Source: Sphaerolaimus hirsutus
Taxonomy: Eukaryota; Nematoda; Chromadorea; Monhysterida; Sphaerolaimidae
Assembly: GCA_964036195.1 (NCBI GenBank)
Contig: OZ038459.1
Coordinates: 19,651,206 to 19,715,205 of the forward strand
Direction: 5' to 3'
DNA length: 64,000 bases
Shown here: piece after piece, positions 22,901 through 30,419 of the stretch
Layout of the letters: each line of letters begins with the position of its first letter
How positions within the stretch are numbered: the first letter of the stretch is position 1
Translations under genes and position numbers: made by a program
Notes under the pieces: generated by a model
What the model was told of the DNA's origin: nothing
The model's input: only the letters and a program-made list of their open reading frames with translations
Database searches by the model: none

Positions 22901-24135
22901 GGCATGAATTTCTCACAGTCATGCTTGACGTCGAATTCTCCGTCAATACGCGACCATTGTCATACTTGTCAAACACAGACATTGGTGCAGCGATACTGCG
23001 CCCAATACATTTTCTTTGGGGCACCCCACCACCATGTTACATGGATGAAAAACGTGAGATGGAACTCGATTCCACCACGATTGAACCCATGCGAAAAATT
23101 CCAAAAGAGGAATGGGAAAAGCTGACGGATGGATCTTTCGAACTCACACCTTCACAAATCGGAAAAACCTACACACTCACACCCCCACGTGTCAATGACG
23201 TCAACTGCATTGACGAAATTGCACTCAACTCTGTGCCCGAAAAGGACAGAGATGATATCACACTACTTTGGGACCAAATTCGTCACAATCGTGAAGTGCT
23301 TTGGTATGAGTGGTCACGTCAATACATTGACCTACTCAAAGATCGATCTAAAAATCAACGCTTGAAAAAAGGCACAATCAACAAAGCTCCCAAACGTGGC
23401 CAAGTGGTGTTAATCACAGATGATAAACAGCCACGCGGCATGTGGCAAATGGGCCGCGTTCATGAAATACACGTGTCAAGCGATGGCAAAATACGCGCAG
23501 TCACAGTATTGTCAAGTAACGGCCGTCGCACACGTAGATCTCCATCTAACCTAGTGCCTCTTGAAATCGACACAGAGGACGGTGTTGAATATAAAATCGA
23601 CACTGATGTAAAAGATGATGATAATTCACAACCTTCACCTGATAAGGGTGATGATTCACAAACAGATCAATCACATCAACAATCACAATCTTCACAACAA
23701 GATGCAAGACGCGCAAACCCACGTCGAACATGTCGCTACACTGGCACATATTCGTTCTGGGGAAACGTGTCGCATTTAATGGCGCTCACGTTGCTAATAC
23801 AATCAAAATTAGCCAACGCGCTCACATGGACAGATCAATATCACAAAACTTTCAATCTGTGCCATAAAACACGCACTGGGCACGCAATACAACTTCCGGA
23901 AAAAGTAACATGTCACTTTCCTCAAGTCACAGCCATTGAGGATATTGTGGTATCCATATGGACGTTGCGTGTTCAGCCGCAAACAACATCAATTTATAGA
24001 TGCTTTCAACAAGAGCATACTATAATCACGTATATGAGTCTGGTGGGCGGAAAAGCTATGCTGCCACCAGAAATCATTAAAAACCACAGAGTCACAACCT
24101 ACGATTGCATGATCGCCTACCAAAATAAAACTTAG
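16948..24135 (+). CDS. BEL/Pao Gag-Pol polyprotein, running on into an envelope-like N-terminus
   Basis: The frame of 2,395 residues starts at ATG 16948 and ends at a TAG. Order, with approximate residue positions: Gag with a DUF1759-like region (205-400, KLPKIELAKYNGDPLEW); three zinc knuckles (492-560); aspartic protease with FFDTGCEY (782); reverse transcriptase with LADIEKAFLQI, and YVDN (1236) where most relatives have YVDD; RNase H with HVFCDASKDG (1415); an H2C2 integrase finger (HFHELAGHSG, 1795); and integrase core Asp in GIDYMGP (1868), Asp in WSDNAPAF (1930), Glu in VYERMVG (1962). A DUF5641-like tail follows near 2150. Near 2277 a hydrophobic stretch (MALTLLIQSKLANA) looks like a signal peptide, so the last 120 residues are probably the start of the envelope-like protein. 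Gag and Pol share one frame with no visible shift. Confidence 0.95.
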   Translation: MEERVRAQRGAAAAAAMPVSNVDESDTTHPLTQHSRALTGVRNGVLRFTSKLIPKIVKDESQPAAVNVRAAEEVLELLQAYGYQAEMKRSDLSTAMDKFTTIVQDYITSLDRDEDGVAEEIKSANAKLERALYSGSNNAMMLMDELESRMATAQAQIKSAERLILSLKGQSNINVDLTTQPPSQPPYNNVNMGSSSQPSQPETLLKLPKIELAKYNGDPLEWAAWWEIFRAQIHDRANLSTGMKYTYLKLSLTGPAAELLAGLKGDGRDYITAVTMLQSNFGETHRVQAALWDKLYSLEKPSSRGDSLTNFTRTLLSTLNQLKERGESVDSGAVLRIIRGYLPDNIVLAVTEEHRNSMRTAVTGDTELTVVRFVDALTTIARARLDAMKTEQQSSQSSTVVQKSQNSSLKKPQNGGGWQQQKKKGNKSQNTFSKQKPIHNTVAFAGTNANVGKSQGKNKNSTQPPRTPAIGAISQKQSSQPAADYRKPKFECLFCGIKEHYTTDCPQYVTPRERTERLQALGDVCTRCTRRGHQAAQCTQRLSCYYCRQIGQHHGAFCPTRQAPARRQVNNSQNKAFVKATSANFVNAQVITTGAASSHAPPSYPPSHTEPMSVCVIPPDENDFRWRQNTLYQLDLDGPLDMGEWPRPANAQQAKAQEEARKYHSENELWTTLRANLIQEGTDMETVEAKIRGFQQKRYEVYPHLNPNQMSSSVPLQPSHRPTVEVLSAQAGYGNPNTATRQQAEQECEFDFAPIVRLQVAQASLINKDAELNRVTDPLLIFFDTGCEYSYIKASVANEYNFENKGDVVLQMNVFATKTPVTVNTFLVEAVMPIYKHVDNKGNMLQIPLTLRAVDNLATYACPAPLSQDDKTVIYIVYGEHAQEQFAEPLELTEMTDEFCHKLCQPDVVIGQDYYWKFDIRPTEIELPSGLIIVKSILGLMLGGNASSQSFVTTPDISPHQFMVSCSSHASSAVAVGQETLFQFHSLESIGITDDPLSHDDDIAEQLILESITLDPETGRYSVDWPFKSTIQELPTNNAEAFRRFLSLLKRFRKDPDLFATYAKVISDQLHKGVIEPVYGSQDGLQEHILPHQPVITPGRSTTCRIVYDGSAGKPSLNNCLFRGPVLTPLALGLMLRFRAGKVVLLADIEKAFLQIALHPKSRAFTKFYWLRDDTIPSHEDNIQMMQFTRVLFGLTCSPSILSTVIKYHLEAELAHMHPAETNERMKLELLLNSIYVDNLVISVDDDKYAIQLYRLIKAVFARANFNMREWMTNSPMVSEKIKPDDLNPKKSQYIKVMGLVYDHIEDTIAVPAPKKDFTLIVTATRRNLNKLLASTYDPIGVTAPALFRLKFRVSQIIQRCNITTWDELIEDPEADDLLDDLKRHLSSISQIKFPRSFHSFGIDVKAVTRPLELHVFCDASKDGYAVCAYLRQKAISPDEYGYEDDRYFSGFLTARTKLAPLPSKQGQPLTITRLELLGVTIGAQLIDYLHHELVELGGWKIHSNFLWTDSTVVIGWLYTAKPLATFVNNRVTKIHSLMSKHCIQICKVATKDNPADIASRGCTFDQLMIETMWFTGPTFLAEPLTSTMLDISQYQAQPVTEELAKGDTHISRPLYAGAVTSQPVSQPDSQPANALAQQVPVNLDPNLSQNVTPQNPFVKSRQRHIPSNPFEIDIRRFSTLSKLLRTVVYLLRVKTYWLNRSMHKAAKRESEYLSKPITQADLNEAFRHVLRISQAEECAGCISQAQLGKHHMLKWDAWNNLLYCVTRVSHKEHRNPSLFYYLPKTGWLTTLVVTHFHELAGHSGMLHTLADLREHCWLSSAKQVVAKILRKCVTCRKAEGGPFTLPDFHTLPVTRTQSQIKPFQHIGIDYMGPLVYSQNGTRHSQHILLLTCFSTRAIHLESTNSVSTADTIMALNRFISRRGMPDTIWSDNAPAFKNCVKMLPDVKWHFITANSPWQGGVYERMVGLVKRLLKKACGRRCLTWHEFLTVMLDVEFSVNTRPLSYLSNTDIGAAILRPIHFLWGTPPPCYMDEKREMELDSTTIEPMRKIPKEEWEKLTDGSFELTPSQIGKTYTLTPPRVNDVNCIDEIALNSVPEKDRDDITLLWDQIRHNREVLWYEWSRQYIDLLKDRSKNQRLKKGTINKAPKRGQVVLITDDKQPRGMWQMGRVHEIHVSSDGKIRAVTVLSSNGRRTRRSPSNLVPLEIDTEDGVEYKIDTDVKDDDNSQPSPDKGDDSQTDQSHQQSQSSQQDARRANPRRTCRYTGTYSFWGNVSHLMALTLLIQSKLANALTWTDQYHKTFNLCHKTRTGHAIQLPEKVTCHFPQVTAIEDIVVSIWTLRVQPQTTSIYRCFQQEHTIITYMSLVGGKAMLPPEIIKNHRVTTYDCMIAYQNKT

Positions 24136-24168
24136 AAAAGCGAACCTTTAATAAAAATCGGTCATGCA

Positions 24169-26670
24169 TTGTGGAGCACTAACAAATCACTTCACATCAA
24201 TTATTGTTACTTTTGTCACAATCTGAGTAACACAGTAATGAACTTTCACATAGAGGAAGGTGTGGTCGCAAGTCTTGACGGAAAGAAAATTGTTTCCGAA
24301 ATTCAAGATCTGTCACATTGCAACCCACAAGCCGGCTATTGTTATGACAGCGACAATGGCGTCTCTTTATGGAATGCTACTGCCTTCAACAAGCAGTGTG
24401 CATTCCAAGAGATTGGTCAATTCGATGCGCAATATTCACAAAATCATTACATAGTGGAAAAATTGCAAGCTGCATTTTCTGTCACATGGAGATCACAACA
24501 ATTTCCAAATAATGCAGAATGCGTGCCAAAAGACACAAAATATATTGACCAAGGCTCAGCATTCATTCAATTTCTTCGATATCAACTTAAGAAATTGAAA
24601 AAACCTGAAACCGAAAAAGCTCCTCTTCATTTCAAACTCGCACCAAATCTTGATGTTGGTGTGTTTCACTTGCTCACAGCCCGTCAACAATACGAAGTTG
24701 ACAAAATTGCACATCTAGAACAAAAACAATTTGGATCTATCTGGCAACAATTATGTCACATCCGTCAAACCCAGCTAGATATAATTCATGCAATTGTCAC
24801 ATTCAATCCCACACTTGGCTTGCGAGCATTGCTAGGACGTCAAAATCTCTATGCTGAATGGCATGGAGATATATTAATGTTCTGGGATTGTAAACCAGTC
24901 ACAGCAGAAATTATTTATTTTCAACACGAATATAACAATACCTGTTATAAATTTCTGCCGGTCAAAGTCACAAATCACCCACATATTATGTTCGTTGCTC
25001 CTGGCACCAATGATCTGATCACACATTCACCAATAGATCATTGTCTCATGAAAGATCACAAATATTATCAATTAAATGATAATTCATGGGCCAACGAAAA
25101 TGGACCAACGAATTTGCACGTCACAAAACTCCCAATCGAATTAATTTGGGCTGGCTCGTGGAAACCATTCACACTAAATGTTTCCGGGTCACCAGGTGTA
25201 AGCATGACTGATATTGCATTCAGTATCATGGCTGCACATCATCACTTTCAAAATTTGCAACGACTCGAACAACAAGTCACACGTTCAGTCGATTATATTG
25301 CAACAAAATCCAACGATCCTAACGCAGTGCAAGCATATATTGCTGGCATCGGCCAAGGGGTTGGTGCATATTTTGAAGGTGTAGGAAAAGAATTGGGTCA
25401 CATCATTCACGGTAGTGTCACAGGTGGTGCGTCGGCATTAGACACGTTACTCACTGGGCCACTTCAAACAGCTGTGAACATCATACTCATTATTATCACA
25501 ATTGCTTGTATTGGGTATATTGTTTATGTTTACATGCAGTGGCGGCTCGTAACCGGCAGGGGTATGCTGCCAGACATCAAGGGCTTTTTCCGAAGAAAGG
25601 GCAGAAGGGACAGAAACCCAAACAAATGGGAGCCCCGTCCGTTCAGCAAGGAAAAATCGGTAAGCGACGGCGACGTAACCGCCAGAAGAAACCGACAAGT
25701 AGCTTCAACAAACCCGCTTTGTCAAATCAAACCGTCACACAATCGTCAAGTTCGTCACAGTTACCTTCAAAGTTTGTCACACCCCTCAAACGAGTATCTC
25801 CATTCAAACGGCTTTCAGGACGCTCGGTACAGCCTAGATCGGATCCCCCGGTCGGTTATAGTACCGAACGCGCCGAAGAAATCGAAATGGAAACGGGTGC
25901 GCGCTGGGTCACAAAACCTGCACCCTCCTGCGAGTCACAACCGCAGAGCTCGTCACCAAACGCCAGACTCACAGTCACCGAGCCTGTCACAACGGAAGTC
26001 ACAATGGAAGACGCGATCCCTGACCGCGAGCCCTTGCAAAAGCGACTCAAGAGATTCGCTGGAGTCGCAGGGCTCCCAGGTGAGCAGAAATCGTCACACC
26101 AAACATTTTCCTTTATACCCCAAACTTTTCACAAATTCAATAACATCAATAAAAAACTGGTCAAATCAAAAGTTAAACGATCTAAAAAGATCCGTGACCT
26201 TCCTCAAACAAACACCTTCACAGTCCGACATAGAGCTCGGAGAGATGGAAGAAAGTCACGATCAAGAACTAGATCCCCCACCGTACCATTTGACCAATTC
26301 AACTCAATCACTTCACAATGTACGACCTCATTCACAACCTCCCATGTCCCCTTGCTATCAAGCCAACCGCTTGCAGCATCGGAGCAATGGCAGCCCACCG
26401 AGCCGTCGAAGACGATCGTCGACGAGACCGACGCGCTCCGACAAGCCTTCGAGAGGCTCGCCGAGGAATCGGAGAAGCTCCCCAACTGGCCAGGCAGACC
26501 AGCGGGGGCCCCAGAAAACCAGGCGCCCGGGCACGGGGAAGGCAGCCAGCCTGAGGAGGATGCCGTCGAACCCATGGACGAGCATCATGAGGAGGGCCGG
26601 GAAAATGCCGGCGTCGAAGACGCCGACGATCTGCTACCACAGGAGTGATGAGAGTATCACAGGCGTTTGA
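24169..26670 (+). CDS. Envelope-like protein frame of the BEL/Pao element
   Basis: This frame is in the same phase as Gag-Pol and follows one TAG (24133-24135). The long Cys-containing ectodomain reaches a hydrophobic segment (AVNIILIIITIACIGYIVYV) encoded near 25470-25530, which looks like a transmembrane helix, and a Gly-rich region precedes it. After the helix the frame stays open for about 380 codons as a very basic, Ser/Arg-rich sequence. In that stretch the codon pattern favours the overlapping frame listed separately, so the tail may not be real protein. No homology to a named viral glycoprotein family could be assigned by eye. The amber codon may be read through, avoided by splicing, or be a disabling change. 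Confidence 0.75.
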   Translation: MWSTNKSLHINYCYFCHNLSNTVMNFHIEEGVVASLDGKKIVSEIQDLSHCNPQAGYCYDSDNGVSLWNATAFNKQCAFQEIGQFDAQYSQNHYIVEKLQAAFSVTWRSQQFPNNAECVPKDTKYIDQGSAFIQFLRYQLKKLKKPETEKAPLHFKLAPNLDVGVFHLLTARQQYEVDKIAHLEQKQFGSIWQQLCHIRQTQLDIIHAIVTFNPTLGLRALLGRQNLYAEWHGDILMFWDCKPVTAEIIYFQHEYNNTCYKFLPVKVTNHPHIMFVAPGTNDLITHSPIDHCLMKDHKYYQLNDNSWANENGPTNLHVTKLPIELIWAGSWKPFTLNVSGSPGVSMTDIAFSIMAAHHHFQNLQRLEQQVTRSVDYIATKSNDPNAVQAYIAGIGQGVGAYFEGVGKELGHIIHGSVTGGASALDTLLTGPLQTAVNIILIIITIACIGYIVYVYMQWRLVTGRGMLPDIKGFFRRKGRRDRNPNKWEPRPFSKEKSVSDGDVTARRNRQVASTNPLCQIKPSHNRQVRHSYLQSLSHPSNEYLHSNGFQDARYSLDRIPRSVIVPNAPKKSKWKRVRAGSQNLHPPASHNRRARHQTPDSQSPSLSQRKSQWKTRSLTASPCKSDSRDSLESQGSQVSRNRHTKHFPLYPKLFTNSITSIKNWSNQKLNDLKRSVTFLKQTPSQSDIELGEMEESHDQELDPPPYHLTNSTQSLHNVRPHSQPPMSPCYQANRLQHRSNGSPPSRRRRSSTRPTRSDKPSRGSPRNRRSSPTGQADQRGPQKTRRPGTGKAASLRRMPSNPWTSIMRRAGKMPASKTPTICYHRSDESITGV
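25626..26648 (+). CDS. Overlapping third frame of the BEL/Pao element, unknown accessory protein
   Basis: It is a frame of 340 codons from an ATG in good context (AACAAATGG), open further upstream to 25506, and offset from the envelope-like frame. The N-terminus is strongly basic (GKRRRRNRQKK), like a nuclear or RNA-binding signal. The middle is Ser/Thr-rich with a second basic patch (REPLQKRLKRF, KSKVKRSKKIR). The C-terminus is acidic and probably helical (ETDALRQAFERLAEESEKL) and ends DDLLPQE. From 26376 about 33 of 39 codons end in G or C by eye, which this frame alone explains well. It is likely translated from a spliced RNA. The function is not known, and I recognise no relative. Confidence 0.55.
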   Translation: MGAPSVQQGKIGKRRRRNRQKKPTSSFNKPALSNQTVTQSSSSSQLPSKFVTPLKRVSPFKRLSGRSVQPRSDPPVGYSTERAEEIEMETGARWVTKPAPSCESQPQSSSPNARLTVTEPVTTEVTMEDAIPDREPLQKRLKRFAGVAGLPGEQKSSHQTFSFIPQTFHKFNNINKKLVKSKVKRSKKIRDLPQTNTFTVRHRARRDGRKSRSRTRSPTVPFDQFNSITSQCTTSFTTSHVPLLSSQPLAASEQWQPTEPSKTIVDETDALRQAFERLAEESEKLPNWPGRPAGAPENQAPGHGEGSQPEEDAVEPMDEHHEEGRENAGVEDADDLLPQE

Positions 26671-26753
26671 TTTTGATTTTGTTTCACATCAATTTGCCGA
26701 GATTGGCTGAGATAAAATTAAATTTAATTTAATTTTTATTCTAGTTTTGGGAG

Positions 26754-27851
26754 TGTGTAACATTATCGTAAAATGTAAAATCGTTAATATTTAAGTTGAC
26801 GTTCTTATGTTCGCTTTTATATTTATTTAATTCAATTTATTACGATTCCATTTTTATTCACATTCCATTTCTTAACATCTTCACATTCGTCATTTAATAT
26901 CTCAAGCACATTGTTTACAACGTGCGCTTCACATCGCTCACATATTTAGATCTTAGTCATTGCTCACATTCCGCCACATTTCCTTGACAAGCAGCACGCA
27001 TATACGCCGTCATGTTTATGTTAAGCGGCGGGCCCGCCCCGAGTGGGGGGCCGGGCCCGCGCGCCATTTCAAATGCTGTCTGGCTTGGCTCACATTTTCA
27101 CTATCTTGCCAGTTTAGCTCGCTTTTCATCGGAGAAGCGAGCGGGCAAGGATTGAACTTTCACAATTGGAAATGTTGGGTAAAAATCGGAGATTAGAGCC
27201 GACCGATTGGCGCCAAACCAATCGCCATCGGTCTGGCCCTTAAAAGCGGATTTCACAGCTAAAATCGGCAGTGTTTGCAACCTCGTCAACTTCACACGAA
27301 TCTCTTCCTAGGATCTAAATAAGCGCCGTAGTCACTTTATTAAGTCGCTTGTTTTTGGTGCTAAGTTTAACGCTTGGTGCTTTAAGTCACCTCAGTGCTT
27401 TATTTCACACCTGCGCTGTTTGAGGTGCTTTATTCACAACCGCGCCACTTAATTGTCGCCTTTTGCCGTAATTAAGTGCCTTCTTTAAATTGCCTTATTT
27501 CTCCGGTAATTAGAGCTTCTTTTACGTTTTATTTAAGTAATTAATTTAGTTGTAAATTAATTCTTTTGTTTACGTATATTGTTATATATATTTTATTTAC
27601 TCTTATTTCTTTGTATTTAATTGTCTAAATAAAAACGTTCGTCAAAACCTTTGGTAAACAATCTAAATTTGCTTCACACTAACTCACGTCAATTCACTTC
27701 AACTCAACTAATCACATTTGATAAAATAACGGAACGTCAACTAGAGACGACGCTTCACGTCAACTTACATACGTTCACATTTGTCCTCTTCCTCGGTTAG
27801 GAATAGGAGCTGGTTCACAAGTCACTTCAACAAGTTCCGTATTATTTTACA
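26754..27851 (+). repeat. 3' LTR of the BEL/Pao element
   Basis: It is 1,098 bp and at constant offset (11,182 bp) from the 5' LTR. The purine stretch just before it (ttttgggag) is a short polypurine tract. Directly after it comes the target duplication ACATG. Confidence 0.95.
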
Positions 27852-28989
27852 ACATGCCCAGGATGACTGCCCCTCAAGTTCAAATCTGTGTATATTCCTA
27901 GTGTACAAACATATTAACTCAGTTTGTTCATGTTTCAGAATAGTTGAGACTTTTCTTGTTTTGGGCAGTAGCCACCCAGTATCTCACTTTAAAGTCTATA
28001 TCCAATTCCTATGTTCATTTTTTAACAAAAATTTTACCATGGGAACTGCTTGCCTGCATTGCTGAGCTCTGTGTGCAGCAAGAAACATTCTAAGCATGAA
28101 CAGCATAAGGCAATGCATATATGGAAATGTGGCATTTATTTATTTTTGCTGCAGTTTTGCATCCATTGCCAGCAACTCAGAAATGGGGGTGAGCATACTA
28201 CTGAGTGGGGCTGTTTGGTGTGTAAATTTGAGGTTATAGCTTTGCTCTATTAGGGAGAAAAGTTGGCCCAACTGTGAATGAGTAATCTGCAATTATTTTG
28301 TCTGGAATGAAGATGGAAGTTTGTAAGTGCTATAACTTTTGATTGGAAAGAGATATTTAAAAAACATTTTTGTCATATTAATTCTCTCTGTCTAAAGAAT
28401 GTTATAGACTGTTCAATAACAAAATTTTGAGGCTGCAAACCCCAGTAAAATAAGCATAAAATATTTAGACACCATTGAAAACTTTGAAGTGCCATAACTT
28501 TTGATTGGAAAGAGATATTGAGCTCATTTTTGTTTTAAATGAATCCTCGTTGTCTAAAGTATATGATAGCATGTTCAAAAAATTATTTTTTCATGTTCAA
28601 AAACTGGGTCAAATTGACAATGTAGTTTAGACATCACTAAACCGACCACAAAAATAGAATTTGCATGTTGTCCCGATCATTTTAAGTGTTGAATGATTCA
28701 AATCAGCCCAGAAATGGTTGAGTTATTAAGCTTCAAACACACTTATCCAGATTGCCCATTTTTTGTATATTTATTGACCATCTTTTTATAGACCCCCTTA
28801 TCCTGGGCCTGGGGGATTATTTGAGCAAACAAAAATTTTACGTAGTAGCCCCAGCATCAAACCCCAACATACTCAAACGGCATCAAAATTGGGCAAGGGA
28901 CAAGAAATTGGGAAGCAAAAAAGTGCGGTGGACCCCCAGCCTACTGTTTCTCTATGTGTGAAAAGTCTCAACTATTCTGCACGGTAGTG

Positions 28990-29658
28990 TAGTACACATC
29001 GGGTACTTTCTGCTTCTAGAGCTTTCTAACAACTGTTAAGCAACACAATGGATTTATTGGCAAAAGTGATTCATCCCAATTCATTGCTGAAATATGTAGG
29101 AAAATGCGACTGCTGTGTCTGCTTGCTGAAAGTTTTTTCGGGTACAAGGGAATGCTCAGCGATGAATGCTGTTATGGGGGCGGTCTCAAGCCCTGAAAAG
29201 TCTAAAGTAAAAAAAACTAAACTAAAAAACTGTAAAGTAAAGTGTCAAATGTAAAGTCAAATGCAAAGTACATATACCTAGTGTCAATAAAAACAAAAAA
29301 AAGAAAAGATTTTATTACTGAACTTTGCATTACAATTGACACTTTACATTGCATTTGACACTTTACTTTACACTTTACAGGGCTTTGGTGCGACTGCCAT
29401 GGCATCAAAGCCAATGCAAAAATTGTGATATTAGCGATGGTTTGCGAGTACCTACGAAGTTGTTTGATGTATTTATCCAATCACTATCATTTTAGCTAAG
29501 TGGCGCTGGTACTGTTATACCACCGCCAAATTAATTTGAAAAAGCACCAGAATTCTAGGGATTTTTGCCAACGCAATTCACATTGCCTGATTCTTTGAGT
29601 TTTATCCCACTGCAGGAAAAATAATATTAAAAAAGTGGATGTTAGGTGTATTTATTTA
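28990..29658 (+). other. Unit B intergenic segment, paralogous to 2560-3600
   Basis: The phrases tttctagagctttctaac, aatatgtaggaaaatgcgac and gcaccagaattc match unit A in the same order. It contains an inverted-repeat MITE at 29191-29382. No gene is seen. Confidence 0.5.
29191..29382. repeat. MITE of TGTAAAGTGTCAAATG words, unit B copy
   Basis: It is orthologous in position to 3134-3340 and has the same iterated words (gtaaagtaaagtgtcaaatg), but the left arm is disrupted (ctaaagtaaaaaaaac). It was present before units A and B separated. Confidence 0.6.
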
Positions 29659-29756
29659 CCTTATTCCTCGAAATACCCCCCCCCCCCTCAAAATACCCCC
29701 CCTCAAAATTCTCACTCTAAAAAATAAACACCCGGGGGTATTTCGAGGAAATACGG
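29659..29756. repeat. Short CCTTATTCCTCG / GAGGAAATACGG MITE
   Basis: It is a 98-bp element with inverted ends and C runs, bordered by TA on both sides. It is the smallest member of the CCGTATTT-ended group here. Confidence 0.5.
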
Positions 29757-30041
29757 TAGGTGATGTGCAAATCATTCATTCAATGTAGATAACTATATAA
29801 TATCAAGATGTTAATGAGTGGAATGTCAGTTTCTACACATTTGACGCGATTTAAAGACTCACCGCAAATAAATAAATAGTAGGTTAAATTAGCTTATACA
29901 CGATGAGCCAAAACTTTACTCTACACATTTTAACCTGCTGTAACGAGATGAATTGAAGAGTGAATATCGCTGCAGGAGACATGTAAAGGAGCTGAAGTAA
30001 GGGAATTTATGAGCATGTCTTGGTTGGAGATGATAAATTTT

Positions 30042-30374
30042 CCGTATTTGCTTGAATAGTTCCCCCCTTGAATGATTCCACCCTCGAATAACCTTCCCTG
30101 TAAGACGAGTGAGAAAATATAAATTTCCCCCCTTGAATAATCTCCCCCTTTAAAGATTTGATTTTTTTGTTGTACATAATTTTAACCAAAATGGCATGTT
30201 ATTGTGTTTATAAAGCATATTTCGTGAAATGAGTTGATAGAAACATGCTTAAAAATTTTGACGAAATAATTATTCCCCCCCTTGAATAATTCCCCCCCCC
30301 CCTCGAATAATCCCGCCTCTCAAAAATGTCTGATGAAATAATATCTCCCAGGGGGATTATTCAAGCAAATACGG
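30042..30374. repeat. MITE with CCGTATTTGCTTGAATA ends
   Basis: The inverted ends are CCGTATTTGCTTGAATAG and TATTCAAGCAAATACGG. The interior repeats CTTGAATAATTCCCCCC words. It sits about 45 bp downstream of the stop codon of beta-lactamase-like copy B, and copy A lacks it. Confidence 0.6.
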
Positions 30375-30419
30375 TATGTGGTTCAGTCAATATACATAGG
30401 TAAAGAATCACTTCTCAGA

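Larger units (their letters stand above)
15572..27851 (+). mobile_element. BEL/Pao LTR retroelement, complete, with envelope-like frame
   Basis: The order is LTR, leader, Gag-Pol, envelope-like frame, LTR, over 12,280 bp. The target duplication is ACATG at 15567-15571 and 27852-27856. The LTRs are equal in length and differ at about two positions, so the insertion is very recent. Pol order (protease, reverse transcriptase, RNase H, integrase) and the DUF1759-like Gag and DUF5641-like tail identify BEL/Pao. The element is extremely rich in the pentamer TCACA throughout. Confidence 0.95.
15446..28989. mobile_element. Tc1/mariner-like non-autonomous element, split by the BEL/Pao insertion
   Basis: A 29-bp perfect inverted repeat starts CACTACCGTGCAGAATAG at 15446 and closes at 28989. 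TA lies at 15444-15445 and 28990-28991. The paralogous sequence at 2540-2580 (cataatagtacacatc) carries a single TA and no element, which confirms insertion by TA duplication. Without the BEL element and its target duplication the transposon is about 1,259 bp (15446-15571 plus 27857-28989). The interior contains a duplicated phrase (taacttttgattggaaagag) and no transposase. Confidence 0.88.

Noticed and set aside
26204-26640. Antisense frames of 76-123 codons over the end of the BEL/Pao element
   Set aside because: They mirror the G/C-rich third positions of the sense overlapping frame; no independent support.
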